This document shows, one piece after another, positions 1 to 7,907 of a stretch of DNA of 64,000 nt (the first letter of the stretch is position 1; every line of letters begins with the position of its first letter). Under the pieces are notes generated by a model that did no database searches, was not told the DNA's origin, and saw nothing but the letters and a program-made list of their open reading frames with translations. Both the position numbers and the translations under genes were made by a program. The DNA lies in contig CAWIHT010000011.1 of NCBI GenBank assembly GCA_963836085.1, forward strand, positions 310,001-374,000, read 5' to 3'. The stretch comes from JAHEEL01 sp963836085. Its GTDB lineage: Bacteria; Actinomycetota; Acidimicrobiia; Spongiisociales; UBA5794.

Positions 1-296
1 GCCGCGGCGTCTACGAGACAGCTCTTGAAGGATCGGCGGAACTCCCGGACGGCGTCACGATCGGGGAGATCGCCATCGAAGCCGAAGAGATCGACACCAC
101 GGTCGAGGCAGAGTCGTCGACGCAGGTCGAGTCAGAGGAAATGACGGCTACGGCTTCCTCGTCGGACGAGACCGACACCTCCAAAGATGCAGCAGCCGAT
201 GCACCCGATGAGGAGACCGCACCCAACGGTCCAGACTCGGACGTCGTCGTTGTGATCGAACCCGACGGCGAGACCGGAGAAGAGGTCGAGGTATGA
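1..296 (+). CDS. ftsE: Cell-division ATP-binding protein FtsE, C-terminal part (5' end outside window)
   Basis: The open frame enters from the left edge and ends in TGA inside the ATGA overlap with ftsX, giving 97 visible codons. The first residues read RGVYE, matching the end of actinobacterial FtsE (a ...ARGVY... motif just after the ABC ATPase fold). FtsE is the cytoplasmic ATPase of the FtsEX complex, which drives septal wall hydrolases. About 90 residues follow that motif. They are rich in Glu, Asp, Ser and Thr and have no obvious fold, so this FtsE carries a long acidic tail instead of ending near residue 229 as usual. The ATPase core itself is not in the window, so the name rests on this motif and the overlap with ftsX. 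Confidence 0.75.
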   Translation, partial: RGVYETALEGSAELPDGVTIGEIAIEAEEIDTTVEAESSTQVESEEMTATASSSDETDTSKDAAADAPDEETAPNGPDSDVVVVIEPDGETGEEVEV

Positions 297-1180
297 GCCG
301 GATCTCGTATCTCCTGAGAGAGGCATTCACGAACATCGGCCGGAACGGTTTGGTTGTGCTGGGTGCCGTGCTCGCCGTCTTCATCTCGCTCACGCTCACC
401 TTCGGAACCCTCGTCTTCGGCGAGGTGGTGCGGATCAACACCCTTCAATGGGCTGAAGATGTTCGTGTCATTGCCTTCGTCCGCGACGACGCCCTGACGT
501 CGGTGCCCGAGCTGCAGGCGGAGATGGAGAGCTGGGAAGAGGTCGAGAGCGTCTACTTCGTCTCGAAATCCGAGGCACTCGACGAGGCACGCGTGCTGCT
601 GTCCAACCAACCGGCAACGCTGCGCGTGATCGAAGACAGCCCGGATATCGTCCCCGCCTCGCTTCGCATCAAGCCGGTCAATCCCGACGACTACCAGACG
701 ATCGTGACGCGCCTCCAGGCCACGCCCGGGTTATTGAGAATCCAATCGGCCGGGCAGGCCATCGATGCCATGATTTCTCTGAGGGACGGCCTCCAGGTGA
801 TGTTCTGGTTGCTCGCGCTCGCCCTCGGAGTCGCCGCCGTTGCCCTCATCGCCAACACCATTCACATGGCGATCTACGCACGACGCGAAGAGATCGAGAT
901 CATGCGGCTCGTTGGGGCATCGAATTGGTTCATCCGCGTCCCGTTCTTACTCGAAGGTGCGATTGAAGGGTTCATCGGAGCCGCTGTCGCCGTCGGTTTC
1001 GTTGTCGTTGCCCAGCAACTGGCGGTCGATCGTTTGACCGATCTGCCGGACTGGATCAACGTCGCTGTCCAACACGACTATCTCTATTCGCAGGGCGCGC
1101 TGGTCCTGGTGTTTGGGGTGCTCGCCGGTCTGATCGGCAGTGGCCTGAGCCTCACGGTCCACAAGTACCTGCGAACGTGA
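293..1180 (+). CDS. ftsX: Cell-division permease FtsX
   Basis: A 295-residue membrane protein with the FtsX layout. TM1 spans about residues 18-42, an extracellular loop of about 120 residues follows (the FtsX_ECD that contacts the wall hydrolase), and a block of three TM segments lies in the C-terminal half (about 165-190, 215-240, 260-285) containing the REEIEIMRLVGAS coupling segment typical of FtsX. It transmits FtsE ATP hydrolysis across the membrane to a murein hydrolase. The start ATG overlaps the ftsE stop (ATGA), and its own TGA overlaps the GTG start of the next gene, the M23 peptidase. The three are therefore translationally coupled, and the neighbour is the likely partner enzyme. 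Confidence 0.95.
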   Translation: MSRISYLLREAFTNIGRNGLVVLGAVLAVFISLTLTFGTLVFGEVVRINTLQWAEDVRVIAFVRDDALTSVPELQAEMESWEEVESVYFVSKSEALDEARVLLSNQPATLRVIEDSPDIVPASLRIKPVNPDDYQTIVTRLQATPGLLRIQSAGQAIDAMISLRDGLQVMFWLLALALGVAAVALIANTIHMAIYARREEIEIMRLVGASNWFIRVPFLLEGAIEGFIGAAVAVGFVVVAQQLAVDRLTDLPDWINVAVQHDYLYSQGALVLVFGVLAGLIGSGLSLTVHKYLRT

Positions 1181-2376
1181 CACGCGCGCGCCGTCTCCTC
1201 GCTTCCGGTCTCGCCCTGGTCCTGCTGCTCGTCGTCGTGCCCGCAGCTTCGGCCGATGAGGACCTTGCTAGCGATCTCCAGAACGTCAAGCAGCGCATCG
1301 AGTCGCTGAGCGGCCAGATCAGCTCGGTGACGGCCAGTCGCAGCGCGCTCGCCGGTGAGATCCAGGCGACACAGGTGCGGATGGATGAAGTCCTCGAATC
1401 CCTCACCTCGCTCCGAACGGAGCTGTTTGCGGTCGAGTCCGGAATCTCACGCAAGGAGCGATCCCTTCGCGACGTCCGAACCGATCTCCACGCCCAGTAT
1501 CAGTCACTCGCGATGACGAGGTCGGAGTTGGGGTCTGCTCGCGACGACGCCGTGTTCCATGCCGTCGAGACCTACATGAGTGCGGGCTTAGGCGTCCCGG
1601 CCGTGGCGCTGTCCGCCAAGGTCTGGACCGACATTGCCGTCGGCCTGGTGTATCTCGACCGAGTTACGGCGGACGGTACCGAGACCGTCGAACGATTCGA
1701 GACGCTGCTTGTCGATGAAGAGGTGGCCAGCGCTGCGATCGAAGAGCAAGAAGTGGGGCTCTCCGTGGATCTCGCTGAGCTCCGCGGAGCAGAGGAGCGT
1801 CTCGCGGTCCTCGAGGACGAGATGCAGGATGCAAGCGATGCGCTTGACCAGGTGTACGAGGATCAACGCTCTCTGCTCGCCGCGTATGACGCCGAGATCG
1901 AGGAGATCGAAGGCGAGATCACCTCGCTCGAGAAGGAGCAGGCATCGATCAGGAAGCTGATCGCCCAGCAGACCAAGGCCGCCGGCTCGTCACCGGGGAC
2001 CCTGAGGAGACCGGTTCCCGGAGCGATCTCGTCGGGCTTCGGGCCCCGCATCCACCCAATCCATGGCTACTCGCTGATGCACAACGGCGTCGACATGAAT
2101 GGCGGAATGGGGCAACCGATCGCCGCCGCAGCGTCCGGCACGGTCATCTTCGCCGCCGTCAAGGGCGGCTATGGAAACTCGATCATGATTGATCACGGCG
2201 GCGGTATGGTCACCCTGTATGCCCACCAGTCGGAGTTCGCCGTGTCTGCGGGGGAGTCGGTCAAGATGGGGCAGATCATTGGCTACGTGGGATCCAGCGG
2301 TGTCTCAACCGGACCTCACCTCCACTTCGAGGTGCGGATCAACGGCAACCCCGTGAATCCCGCCAAGTACCTCTAA
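1177..2376 (+). CDS. Secreted murein hydrolase / hydrolase activator, coiled coil plus M23 (LytM) domain
   Basis: 399 residues, starting at a GTG that overlaps the ftsX stop. Residues 1-26 form a signal peptide ending near PAASADE. Two long heptad-rich coiled coils follow (about 28-115 and 185-265), then an M23/LytM domain (about 280-399). The zinc residues are visible in HNGVD (His, Asp) and HLHFEVR (His), and LYAHQ supplies a further His, so unlike E. coli EnvC the metallopeptidase site looks intact and the protein may cut peptidoglycan cross-bridges itself. The architecture and the coupling to ftsEX fit the EnvC-like partner of FtsX, doing the job that the unrelated NlpC/P60 enzyme RipC does in mycobacteria. 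Confidence 0.9.
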   Translation: MTRARRLLASGLALVLLLVVVPAASADEDLASDLQNVKQRIESLSGQISSVTASRSALAGEIQATQVRMDEVLESLTSLRTELFAVESGISRKERSLRDVRTDLHAQYQSLAMTRSELGSARDDAVFHAVETYMSAGLGVPAVALSAKVWTDIAVGLVYLDRVTADGTETVERFETLLVDEEVASAAIEEQEVGLSVDLAELRGAEERLAVLEDEMQDASDALDQVYEDQRSLLAAYDAEIEEIEGEITSLEKEQASIRKLIAQQTKAAGSSPGTLRRPVPGAISSGFGPRIHPIHGYSLMHNGVDMNGGMGQPIAAAASGTVIFAAVKGGYGNSIMIDHGGGMVTLYAHQSEFAVSAGESVKMGQIIGYVGSSGVSTGPHLHFEVRINGNPVNPAKYL

Positions 2377-2388
2377 CCTCAGCGCATT

Positions 2389-2847
2389 ATGACTGAAGGT
2401 CGCAAAGTCGTCGCCACCAATCGGCGCGCACGCCACAACTACGAGATCCTCGACACCTTCGAGGCGGGGATGGTCCTGCGCGGGTCAGAGGTGAAGAGCC
2501 TGCGTGCAGGTCAGGTGCAGTTGAAGGACGCCTACGCAACCCTCAACCGGGGTGAGATGTGGCTCGAGAACGCCCACATCGCGCCCTACTCGTATGCGAC
2601 CGGCGGAGGTCACGATCCGGAACGGGCCCGCAAGCTGCTGCTCCGGCGCAGGGAGATCGATCGACTCACGGGAAAGATCAACGAGCAGGGACTCACGCTC
2701 GTTCCGCTTCAGATCTACTTCGTGCATGGTCTCGCCAAAGTCGAGATCGCCCTCGCCAAGGGACGGCATACGTACGACAAGCGCAAGAAGCTCATTGATC
2801 GCCAGCAGAAGCGAGAGATGGACCGCGCCCGCAGCCACCGCCGCTGA
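2389..2847 (+). CDS. smpB: SsrA-binding protein SmpB
   Basis: 152 residues, the usual family length. SmpB binds the tRNA-like part of tmRNA and places it in the A site of stalled ribosomes. Conserved pieces are visible: the N-terminal NRRARHNYEI, the GSEVKSLRAG segment, RKLLLRR, and the basic C-terminal tail after KGRHTYDKRKK that enters the decoding centre. It lies 12 nt after the M23 peptidase gene and about 1.5 kb from the ssrA gene it works with; two genes on the opposite strand separate them. Confidence 0.97.
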   Translation: MTEGRKVVATNRRARHNYEILDTFEAGMVLRGSEVKSLRAGQVQLKDAYATLNRGEMWLENAHIAPYSYATGGGHDPERARKLLLRRREIDRLTGKINEQGLTLVPLQIYFVHGLAKVEIALAKGRHTYDKRKKLIDRQQKREMDRARSHRR

Positions 2848-2862
2848 CGCGGCAATCGCTGC

Positions 2863-3432
2863 TCAGTTCGCCGCTTTCACCGCGACGAGCCGCGCTTCGT
2901 GCCGGTCTTCGATCGACCAGCCTTCCGCATAGTGGATGATCCTGAGTCCCTGGACGAGCGATGGGGCTTCGCCCTCGTCGAGGAGGTAGGGGAGGGTCGG
3001 GCGTTCGTGGCGTTCAACGTTGCGCACGGTCGCGACCGAGAACGCCAGCAGTCCGTTGTCATTCAGACGATCGATGACGCGAGGGAACAGGTCCCGTTGG
3101 AGATAGTGGATCATCAGGACCAGGTCCCAGGGCCCCTCGGGGAGGTCCTCAGAGACGAGGTCGGCGTGCACGAGGTCGAGGTCAACACCGGCTTCCGCGG
3201 CGCGCTCACTCGCAATTTCGATCGCAATCTCCGAGGTGTCGACCATCGTCACGTCCCATCCACGCTCCGCGAGCCAGATCGAGTGGCGGCCGGCACCTCC
3301 GGCGAGATCGAGCGCACGGCCGGGTGGACCGAGCAGCGGTGCAAGCTCAACGCGGACAAAAGCCGATGGTTCCATCGGCGCCGTCCGTTCCCGGTACCGA
3401 TTGTTCCACGCGGCGCGGGGCACGCTCGGCAC
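2863..3432 (-). CDS. Class I SAM-dependent methyltransferase (TehB/SAM-binding type)
   Basis: 189 residues from a GTG that directly follows the stop of the upstream thioredoxin-like gene, so the two form an operon. The N-terminal WNNRYRE is typical of TehB-like methyltransferases. Motif I (LDLAGGAGRHSIWLAERG) binds SAM, followed by the acidic residue in VTMVDTS (motif II) and a post-I segment DLVHADL. Substrate unknown; the TehB-like subgroup includes tellurite and thiol methyltransferases as well as many uncharacterised enzymes. A shorter start at the ATG at 3375 is possible but would remove the WNNRY segment. Confidence 0.75.
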   Translation of the reverse strand: MPSVPRAAWNNRYRERTAPMEPSAFVRVELAPLLGPPGRALDLAGGAGRHSIWLAERGWDVTMVDTSEIAIEIASERAAEAGVDLDLVHADLVSEDLPEGPWDLVLMIHYLQRDLFPRVIDRLNDNGLLAFSVATVRNVERHERPTLPYLLDEGEAPSLVQGLRIIHYAEGWSIEDRHEARLVAVKAAN

Positions 3433-4287
3433 CTAGACGGACAGGCTGTCGAGTTGACTGAAGATCTCTGCCACCTGTTCGACTTCGAGGTAGCCGGCGA
3501 TCCGCAGCAGTGTGGTTCCATCGGGACCCGTGAAGACCCAGAACGGGAACGCACTCGCACCCAACTGACCCGCCAGCGACAGGTCGGCGTCGACAATCGT
3601 CGGGAACGGCAGTTGAAGCTCGTCGAGGTACGGCTCGAGCGGATTCGGGCGAGAAGGATCGATCGACGTCGTCACACTGACGAGTTCGACGTTCGGGTAG
3701 AGATCTGCGTTCGCCTCGTACCACTCGGAGACCGGAGGGAGTTCTTGCTGGCAGTAGGGGCACCAGTGGGCCCACACCATCCAGGCACGGGTCGTGCCGT
3801 CCGCGGGGTCGACCGTCACGTCGGTCTGCGAGTAGTACTCGGGCCCGGACACCTCGCCCAGCACGACACCGAGAGCAGCATCGGGCTGACCTTGTTCGAA
3901 CGAAGGGAGCCAGCCAACCGGCACATCGGGAGCTTCGGCTGCGGACGCGCCGGAGGCTGCTGCGGTGATTGGCGTTTGCGTCGCAAGCTCATCAACCTTC
4001 CGGTCGACGTCGGTCACCGACCGGCGAACCTCAGACACATCGAACGCCACATCGTCGACCTGCTCCTCGATCGTCGCGATCTGGTCATCGGTTCGGCTCG
4101 ACGCAATCAGCGTGAACACCTGCATCGCGAAGATCGCCACGATGCCCACCGCGATTGCGACCAAGAAGCCACGCGACGCACCACTCGATCGCTGCTCGGC
4201 CTCCTTGGCATTGACATCGACAATCGCCGGCGCCGGAATGGGAGGTGCGGTCGCCTCGTTCTCACTGCTGTGGGAGTCGGTATCCAT
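3433..4287 (-). CDS. Membrane-anchored thioredoxin-like (TlpA/ResA-type) protein
   Basis: 284 residues from the ATG at 4287. A TM helix (about 40-62) leaves a short cytoplasmic N terminus; a heptad-like segment (about 66-100) and an Ala/Ser linker lead to an extracytoplasmic thioredoxin domain. Its active site is WCPYC (Cys176, Cys179) and PFPTIVD contributes the cis-Pro region. It is likely a thiol-disulfide oxidoreductase outside the membrane. The start is chosen because TAGCCT lies 7 nt upstream without a Shine-Dalgarno sequence, the leaderless pattern seen repeatedly here. An in-frame start 13 codons upstream exists but would include that box. The methyltransferase gene follows directly. 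Confidence 0.8.
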   Translation of the reverse strand: MDTDSHSSENEATAPPIPAPAIVDVNAKEAEQRSSGASRGFLVAIAVGIVAIFAMQVFTLIASSRTDDQIATIEEQVDDVAFDVSEVRRSVTDVDRKVDELATQTPITAAASGASAAEAPDVPVGWLPSFEQGQPDAALGVVLGEVSGPEYYSQTDVTVDPADGTTRAWMVWAHWCPYCQQELPPVSEWYEANADLYPNVELVSVTTSIDPSRPNPLEPYLDELQLPFPTIVDADLSLAGQLGASAFPFWVFTGPDGTTLLRIAGYLEVEQVAEIFSQLDSLSV

Positions 4288-4397
4288 GGCCGAGAGGCTA
4301 TCCGCAGGTGGTTGATAGCGGAGCAATGGGGAGCGGTTCTGCAGCTGCGTGCGCTACGATTCGTTGCGTTGAACGCGCCTTGCGTGTTCCCCATTGC

Positions 4398-4754
4398 GGG
4401 GGTGACATGGTTTCGACTGTGAGGGTTGAGGCGCCGGAAGCGAGCCGAGGTCTCCGGAGCCTCGTTAAAGAGCCGGAAACAACCATAAGTGCCGACAACG
4501 AAAGTTACGCACTCGCTGCCTAATTAACGCAGCGTGTCCGCCCGGAGGGTGCCTGCCTCGCCGGATCCGGGCATAATAATGCAGGATGCCCCCGCCGGGG
4601 TGTTGGGACCGGCGGGGTAAGACAACTCCAACTAGGGCTCAGGAGAAACGGCCGACGGCGTCTCCAGAGTTCCGAAAGCTCGCTGTCGGCTGCGCTCGGA
4701 GATGCCGACGCTGAAACCTCATGGGACGGGGGTTCGATTCCCCCCACCTCCACC
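4398..4754 (+). ncRNA. ssrA: Transfer-messenger RNA (tmRNA, ssrA)
   Basis: The 5' end GGGGGTG (4398-4404) pairs with CACCTCC (4745-4751), giving a 7-bp acceptor stem with a G3-U70 wobble, the alanyl-tRNA synthetase identity element. The T-arm sequence GGTTCGATTCC is at 4731-4741. The one-piece layout with an internal tag ORF is the standard form. After discriminator A4752 only CC is encoded, so the final A of CCA must be added enzymatically. GC-rich paired segments after the tag ORF correspond to pseudoknots. With SmpB it rescues stalled ribosomes and tags proteins for proteases such as ClpXP, whose genes are also in this window. Confidence 0.96.
4491..4523 (+). other. tmRNA tag-peptide reading frame
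   Basis: Inside the tmRNA, after AACCATAAGT, the resume codon GCC opens a frame encoding ADNESYALAA followed by TAA and a further in-frame TAA-like region. The C-terminal YALAA matches the degron recognised by ClpX. The complete tag would carry one extra Ala supplied by the charged tmRNA. Confidence 0.93.
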
Positions 4755-4950
4755 GCGAGCCGTTGGCAGAAGATTCGCTGCCACCAAGATCGATGGGGCG
4801 CGGCTCGGACCATTGGCCGCATGTTGATCGCCACCCGCAAGATCCGCTCGGAGCGCCCGCGCTCGCGCTGTCCGTGCCTTGGGATCTACGGAGCGCGCAG
4901 TTCGCAGGGCGCGGTGCCATGTACTGGTGAGGGCGAACGATGCTCGCGGC

Positions 4951-4974
4951 TGCCCGTAGGTGCCGATGTGGGCG
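4951..4974 (+). repeat. Palindromic intergenic motif, copy 1
   Basis: A short hairpin with arms GCCCG and TGGGC around the loop core GGTGCCGAT. The same core in the same palindromic frame occurs at 5998-6021 and 7868-7891. This copy lies about 30 nt upstream of the DUF1028 gene start. Confidence 0.6.
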
Positions 4975-5002
4975 TGCTGGAGCACCGCTAGATTCCGTTG
5001 TC

Positions 5003-5938
5003 ATGTTTGGGAGTGGTGCCGTGTTGCTTCGATGGTTTGGTGGCGTGTTGGCCGTGCTCGTTGCGGTTCTCGCAGTCGGCATGCCGTCTGCGCTGGCGAC
5101 GTGGTCGGTTGTGGGGGTCGACGCGGAGACGGGTGAAGTCGGGGTTGCAGTTGCGAGCTGTGTCGGCTTCGAGGTCTCGGTTGTGCCTGTGCTCGTGCCC
5201 GGTATCGGGGTTGCAGCGTCTCAGGCAGACATCTCCGAGTCGTCGGGGGAACGCCTCGTCGACTCACTCGAGGGCGGCGCAACTGCCGCGCAAGCGGTCG
5301 AGGAGGTCGTGGCCGCCGATGAAGCGCCCGGGGATCGGCAGTTCGGTGTCGTGGTGCTGGGTGGCGGCGGTGCGGGCTGGACCGGGTCAGAGGCGTTCGA
5401 TGTGGCCCTCGACGAGCGCGGTGCGGGTGAGGTCGTCTCGGTCCAGGGCAACATCCTGGTCAGTGAAGACGTCGTGGCTGCAGCGATCACTGCATTCGAA
5501 GCATCGAGTGGGGATCTCGCTGATCGGCTGGTCGATGCTCTCGTGGCGGGAGCCGATGAGGGCGGGGACTCCCGATGCGGTGAACAGACGGCGACGTCGG
5601 CTGCGTTGATTGTGGCGAAGCCGGGCGATGCCCCGTATGCCCACACCGATGCGGGCGTGTTCGGGGTCGATCCCGGCCGTGAGGACGTGCCGTCGGTGTT
5701 CGTGTCCGTGCTTGTGGAAGAGGGTGGAGACCGTGCTCCTGATCGTCTGGAAGCTGCCTGGGCGGAAGCGGACCGGTCGTCGGATCAGGTCGTGATCCAA
5801 CAGATCGATCCTGGAGCCGATACGTCCGCCGACAATGCCCGCCGACTCGTCGGTGTCGTTGTCCTGATCGCGCTCGGTCTCGTAGTGGTCGCCATTGGGT
5901 TGCTCCTCATGCGCCGCCGCCGGTCCGCCGCCGGATAG
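5003..5938 (+). CDS. DUF1028 (Ntn-hydrolase-like) protein, secreted and membrane-anchored
   Basis: 311 residues from ATG 5003, preceded by TAGATT with an 8-nt gap and no Shine-Dalgarno sequence (leaderless type). A signal peptide ends near PSALA. The mature protein begins ATWSVVGVDAETGEVGVAVAS, the hallmark of the DUF1028 family, which is related to Ntn hydrolases. A C-terminal TM helix (about residues 280-302) is followed by the basic stop-transfer sequence RRRR, so the domain is displayed outside the cell. Usual DUF1028 proteins are cytoplasmic or soluble; the signal-plus-anchor form is less common. Function unknown; the family is suspected to be hydrolytic. Confidence 0.8.
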   Translation: MFGSGAVLLRWFGGVLAVLVAVLAVGMPSALATWSVVGVDAETGEVGVAVASCVGFEVSVVPVLVPGIGVAASQADISESSGERLVDSLEGGATAAQAVEEVVAADEAPGDRQFGVVVLGGGGAGWTGSEAFDVALDERGAGEVVSVQGNILVSEDVVAAAITAFEASSGDLADRLVDALVAGADEGGDSRCGEQTATSAALIVAKPGDAPYAHTDAGVFGVDPGREDVPSVFVSVLVEEGGDRAPDRLEAAWAEADRSSDQVVIQQIDPGADTSADNARRLVGVVVLIALGLVVVAIGLLLMRRRRSAAG

Positions 5939-5997
5939 TCCCGGGCGAGGACGGCGACTGAGCGCTCAGTGCCACAAACGCTCGGCAGCGATCGGCC

Positions 5998-6021
5998 GCC
6001 CCATAGGTGCCGATGTGGGCG
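5998..6021 (+). repeat. Palindromic intergenic motif, copy 2
   Basis: Arms CGCCCC and GTGGGCG surround the same loop core GGTGCCGAT as copies 1 and 3. It lies between the DUF1028 gene and the convergent membrane-protein gene, where a hairpin could also help end transcription. Confidence 0.55.
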
Positions 6022-6050
6022 GGGTGTGGGCGGAGCGCCGGTTCAGCTGC

Positions 6051-6461
6051 CTATGCGGTCGGGGTCCGAAGCCGAGCCAGGCTGAGGCCAGCGATCAGGA
6101 AGGCGGCGACACCGGCCAGTGCAGCCATCAGGACGTGGACGTTGAAACCGTCCTCCAGGACGTGGCCGATCACCGCGAAGACGGCGAAGAGCCCATATGC
6201 CGCTCCGGCGATCAGGTTCGCATAGCGGTTCACTCGGTCGCTGACCAGCAACGCCACACCCGCCATCACCAGCGGGATGACCACGAACGCTGCCAACAGG
6301 AAGAGGTTCGCGTCGGTCACGGTCTCTCCTTCCATCTCGCCGACCAGCAACTCCTCCAAAGCTCCGGGCATGTACATGTACAGCAAGAACGAAGCCGTCG
6401 CTGCTATTGCGACGGCCAACCAGAGCGCTGTGACTCGTGTTCTGAATAGCAGGGCATCCAT
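6051..6461 (-). CDS. Small four-TM membrane protein, function unknown
   Basis: 136 residues with four predicted TM helices (about 10-32, 50-72, 80-102, 108-130) and a short polar loop after the first. A strong Shine-Dalgarno sequence (GGAGGAGAGG) precedes the ATG at 6461. The overall look (TALWL... start, paired helices) resembles the DUF6326-type membrane proteins, but I am not certain of that match. The gene stands alone, convergent with the DUF1028 gene. Confidence 0.7.
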   Translation of the reverse strand: MDALLFRTRVTALWLAVAIAATASFLLYMYMPGALEELLVGEMEGETVTDANLFLLAAFVVIPLVMAGVALLVSDRVNRYANLIAGAAYGLFAVFAVIGHVLEDGFNVHVLMAALAGVAAFLIAGLSLARLRTPTA

Positions 6462-6654
6462 GACCTCTCCTCCCGTGAGATGTCACTACGGCACTACCAC
6501 TCGTCCCAGTATCTCCCGACCGTGAACGCGTGTCCAGGGCACCGAACCCGACGCCCGTAGCCGACGTCTTGTGCTGCCAGAAGTAGGGCCGTGCGGCGCA
6601 CGCATCGGTACCGACATGGCCGAGGCCAGAGCTCGACCTGGGTCCGGGCTGCGG

Positions 6655-7411
6655 TCATTCGGCGAAATCGTATCCGAGGTCGTGGATCAAGTCGGCTACG
6701 AGGAGTACACCGGCTTCGGAAGGATGCACCCGGTCAGTCGCTATGAGTCCCCGACACGGTCGGATGACATTTCGGCGGCGGTTTCGGCGAAGAACTCCTG
6801 AGACTCTTTCCAATATGGGTTCGTCATCTACAGCGTGTCAGCGGCGAGCTGATCCTCATGAAGAACGCATACGCGTCGACACCACGGATCAACGTCTCAG
6901 ACGGATGAACCGCCTCTGTCAGCAGTGAGAAGATCTCCTCAACATTCTCCTTGTACTCGGCGAGGGAGTCCCTCAGGCATTGCTGATGGTCGTCCCCTTC
7001 ACAATCCGCCGGGTTGAATCCTTCGAGTCCGGCTGCGGTCACGACCCAATACGCACGCCCACTGACGGGGCTCTCGATGATGACGACATCGGCTCTCTCC
7101 AATTCCGATTTCGCTCGCTCAGTCATGAGATACTCGGCAATCACGGGCGGGCTGCAACAGAGACCCGATTCCCGCCAGTTGCTTGTTGGCGTGGACCCCG
7201 AAGTCCTCTCCCAACATCGCCGCTTACGCAACGATCGCCCCTTCATTTGGGGGAAGGTGAGGAGCGAGTCGCCGTGCAGCACGAGTACCAAAGGCCCACC
7301 TGATTCGCTGCGATCCGCCAACGATTCCGATCCGGAGGAGCAGCTCGAGACGAACAGCAGAACCGGACCAGTCGGAGAAGTGCTCAAACGCCAGGACAGA
7401 GGCTGCATCAT
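6655..7411 (-). pseudogene. Broken SGNH/GDSL-family secreted hydrolase
   Basis: An SGNH hydrolase can be pieced together from three frames. The gene opens at ATG 7411 after a good Shine-Dalgarno sequence (GGAGGAG) with a lipobox-like VSSC. The catalytic block LHGDSL lies at about 7265-7280. Then the frame changes: EDFGVHANKQLAGIGSLL (about 7160-7215) is in another frame and is preceded by an in-frame TAA. The sequence returns to the first frame at VIAEYLMTE and VVIIESPVSG. The C-terminal catalytic His block DRVHPSEAG and the natural end DLGYDFAE* (stop 6655) are in yet another frame. At least three shifts and one stop break the gene. Several assembly errors in one spot are possible but less likely than decay. 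Confidence 0.7.
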
Positions 7412-7595
7412 CAGGACTCCTCCTCGACGTGCAGGACCGTCACCCAAAACGTACACCCCGTCTCCGGGACCGGCTCGCCACAACCAGAAGAAGCACCCGC
7501 CCACAACCTCAGTTTGCGGTACACCCCGACGAACCGGTTTGCGGTATATCACTTTCGTAGGCTGTGGGACGAGGGCTGTGCCTACGCTGATGTGC

Positions 7596-7808
7596 ATGTG
7601 GATCACCAAACGCAAGTACGAAACCATCAGCGATGTCGGGGCGGGACCGAACGCTGAAGGCGGCGATACGGTAACGGGTCCAGAGCGGGTTCGACGTATG
7701 GACGAGTTTCAGCGTGATGCGAGGGTCTACAACTGGCCTCTGATCGCTGGCTTGATCGTCACTGCCCTGATCCTCGTGTTGCTCCTGGTGTTCTTGGTGA
7801 TTCTGTAG
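7596..7808 (+). CDS. Small single-TM (tail-anchored) protein
   Basis: 70 residues from ATG 7596. The N-terminal part is polar and charged, and one long hydrophobic helix (about 46-69) reaches the C terminus, so the protein is probably tail-anchored with its N terminus inside. The start is chosen because TACGCT lies 7 nt upstream (leaderless pattern); another ATG lies two codons earlier. No family recognised. It could be a non-coding stretch with a chance helix, but the box spacing and the well-formed TM favour a real gene. Confidence 0.5.
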   Translation: MWITKRKYETISDVGAGPNAEGGDTVTGPERVRRMDEFQRDARVYNWPLIAGLIVTALILVLLLVFLVIL

Positions 7809-7867
7809 GCACCCCACTGGCGCAGCCCGGGGTACATCCCGGCGACTCAGCCCGGTGCATCGACGCC

Positions 7868-7891
7868 CGCCCATTGGTGCCGATATGGGCG
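7868..7891 (+). repeat. Palindromic intergenic motif, copy 3
   Basis: The best-formed copy: 7-bp perfect arms CGCCCAT and ATGGGCG with a 10-nt loop containing GGTGCCGAT. It lies between the small TM gene and the convergent ATC-hydrolase-like gene. Confidence 0.6.
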
Positions 7892-7907
7892 AGCGGGTTG
7901 TGTCGAG

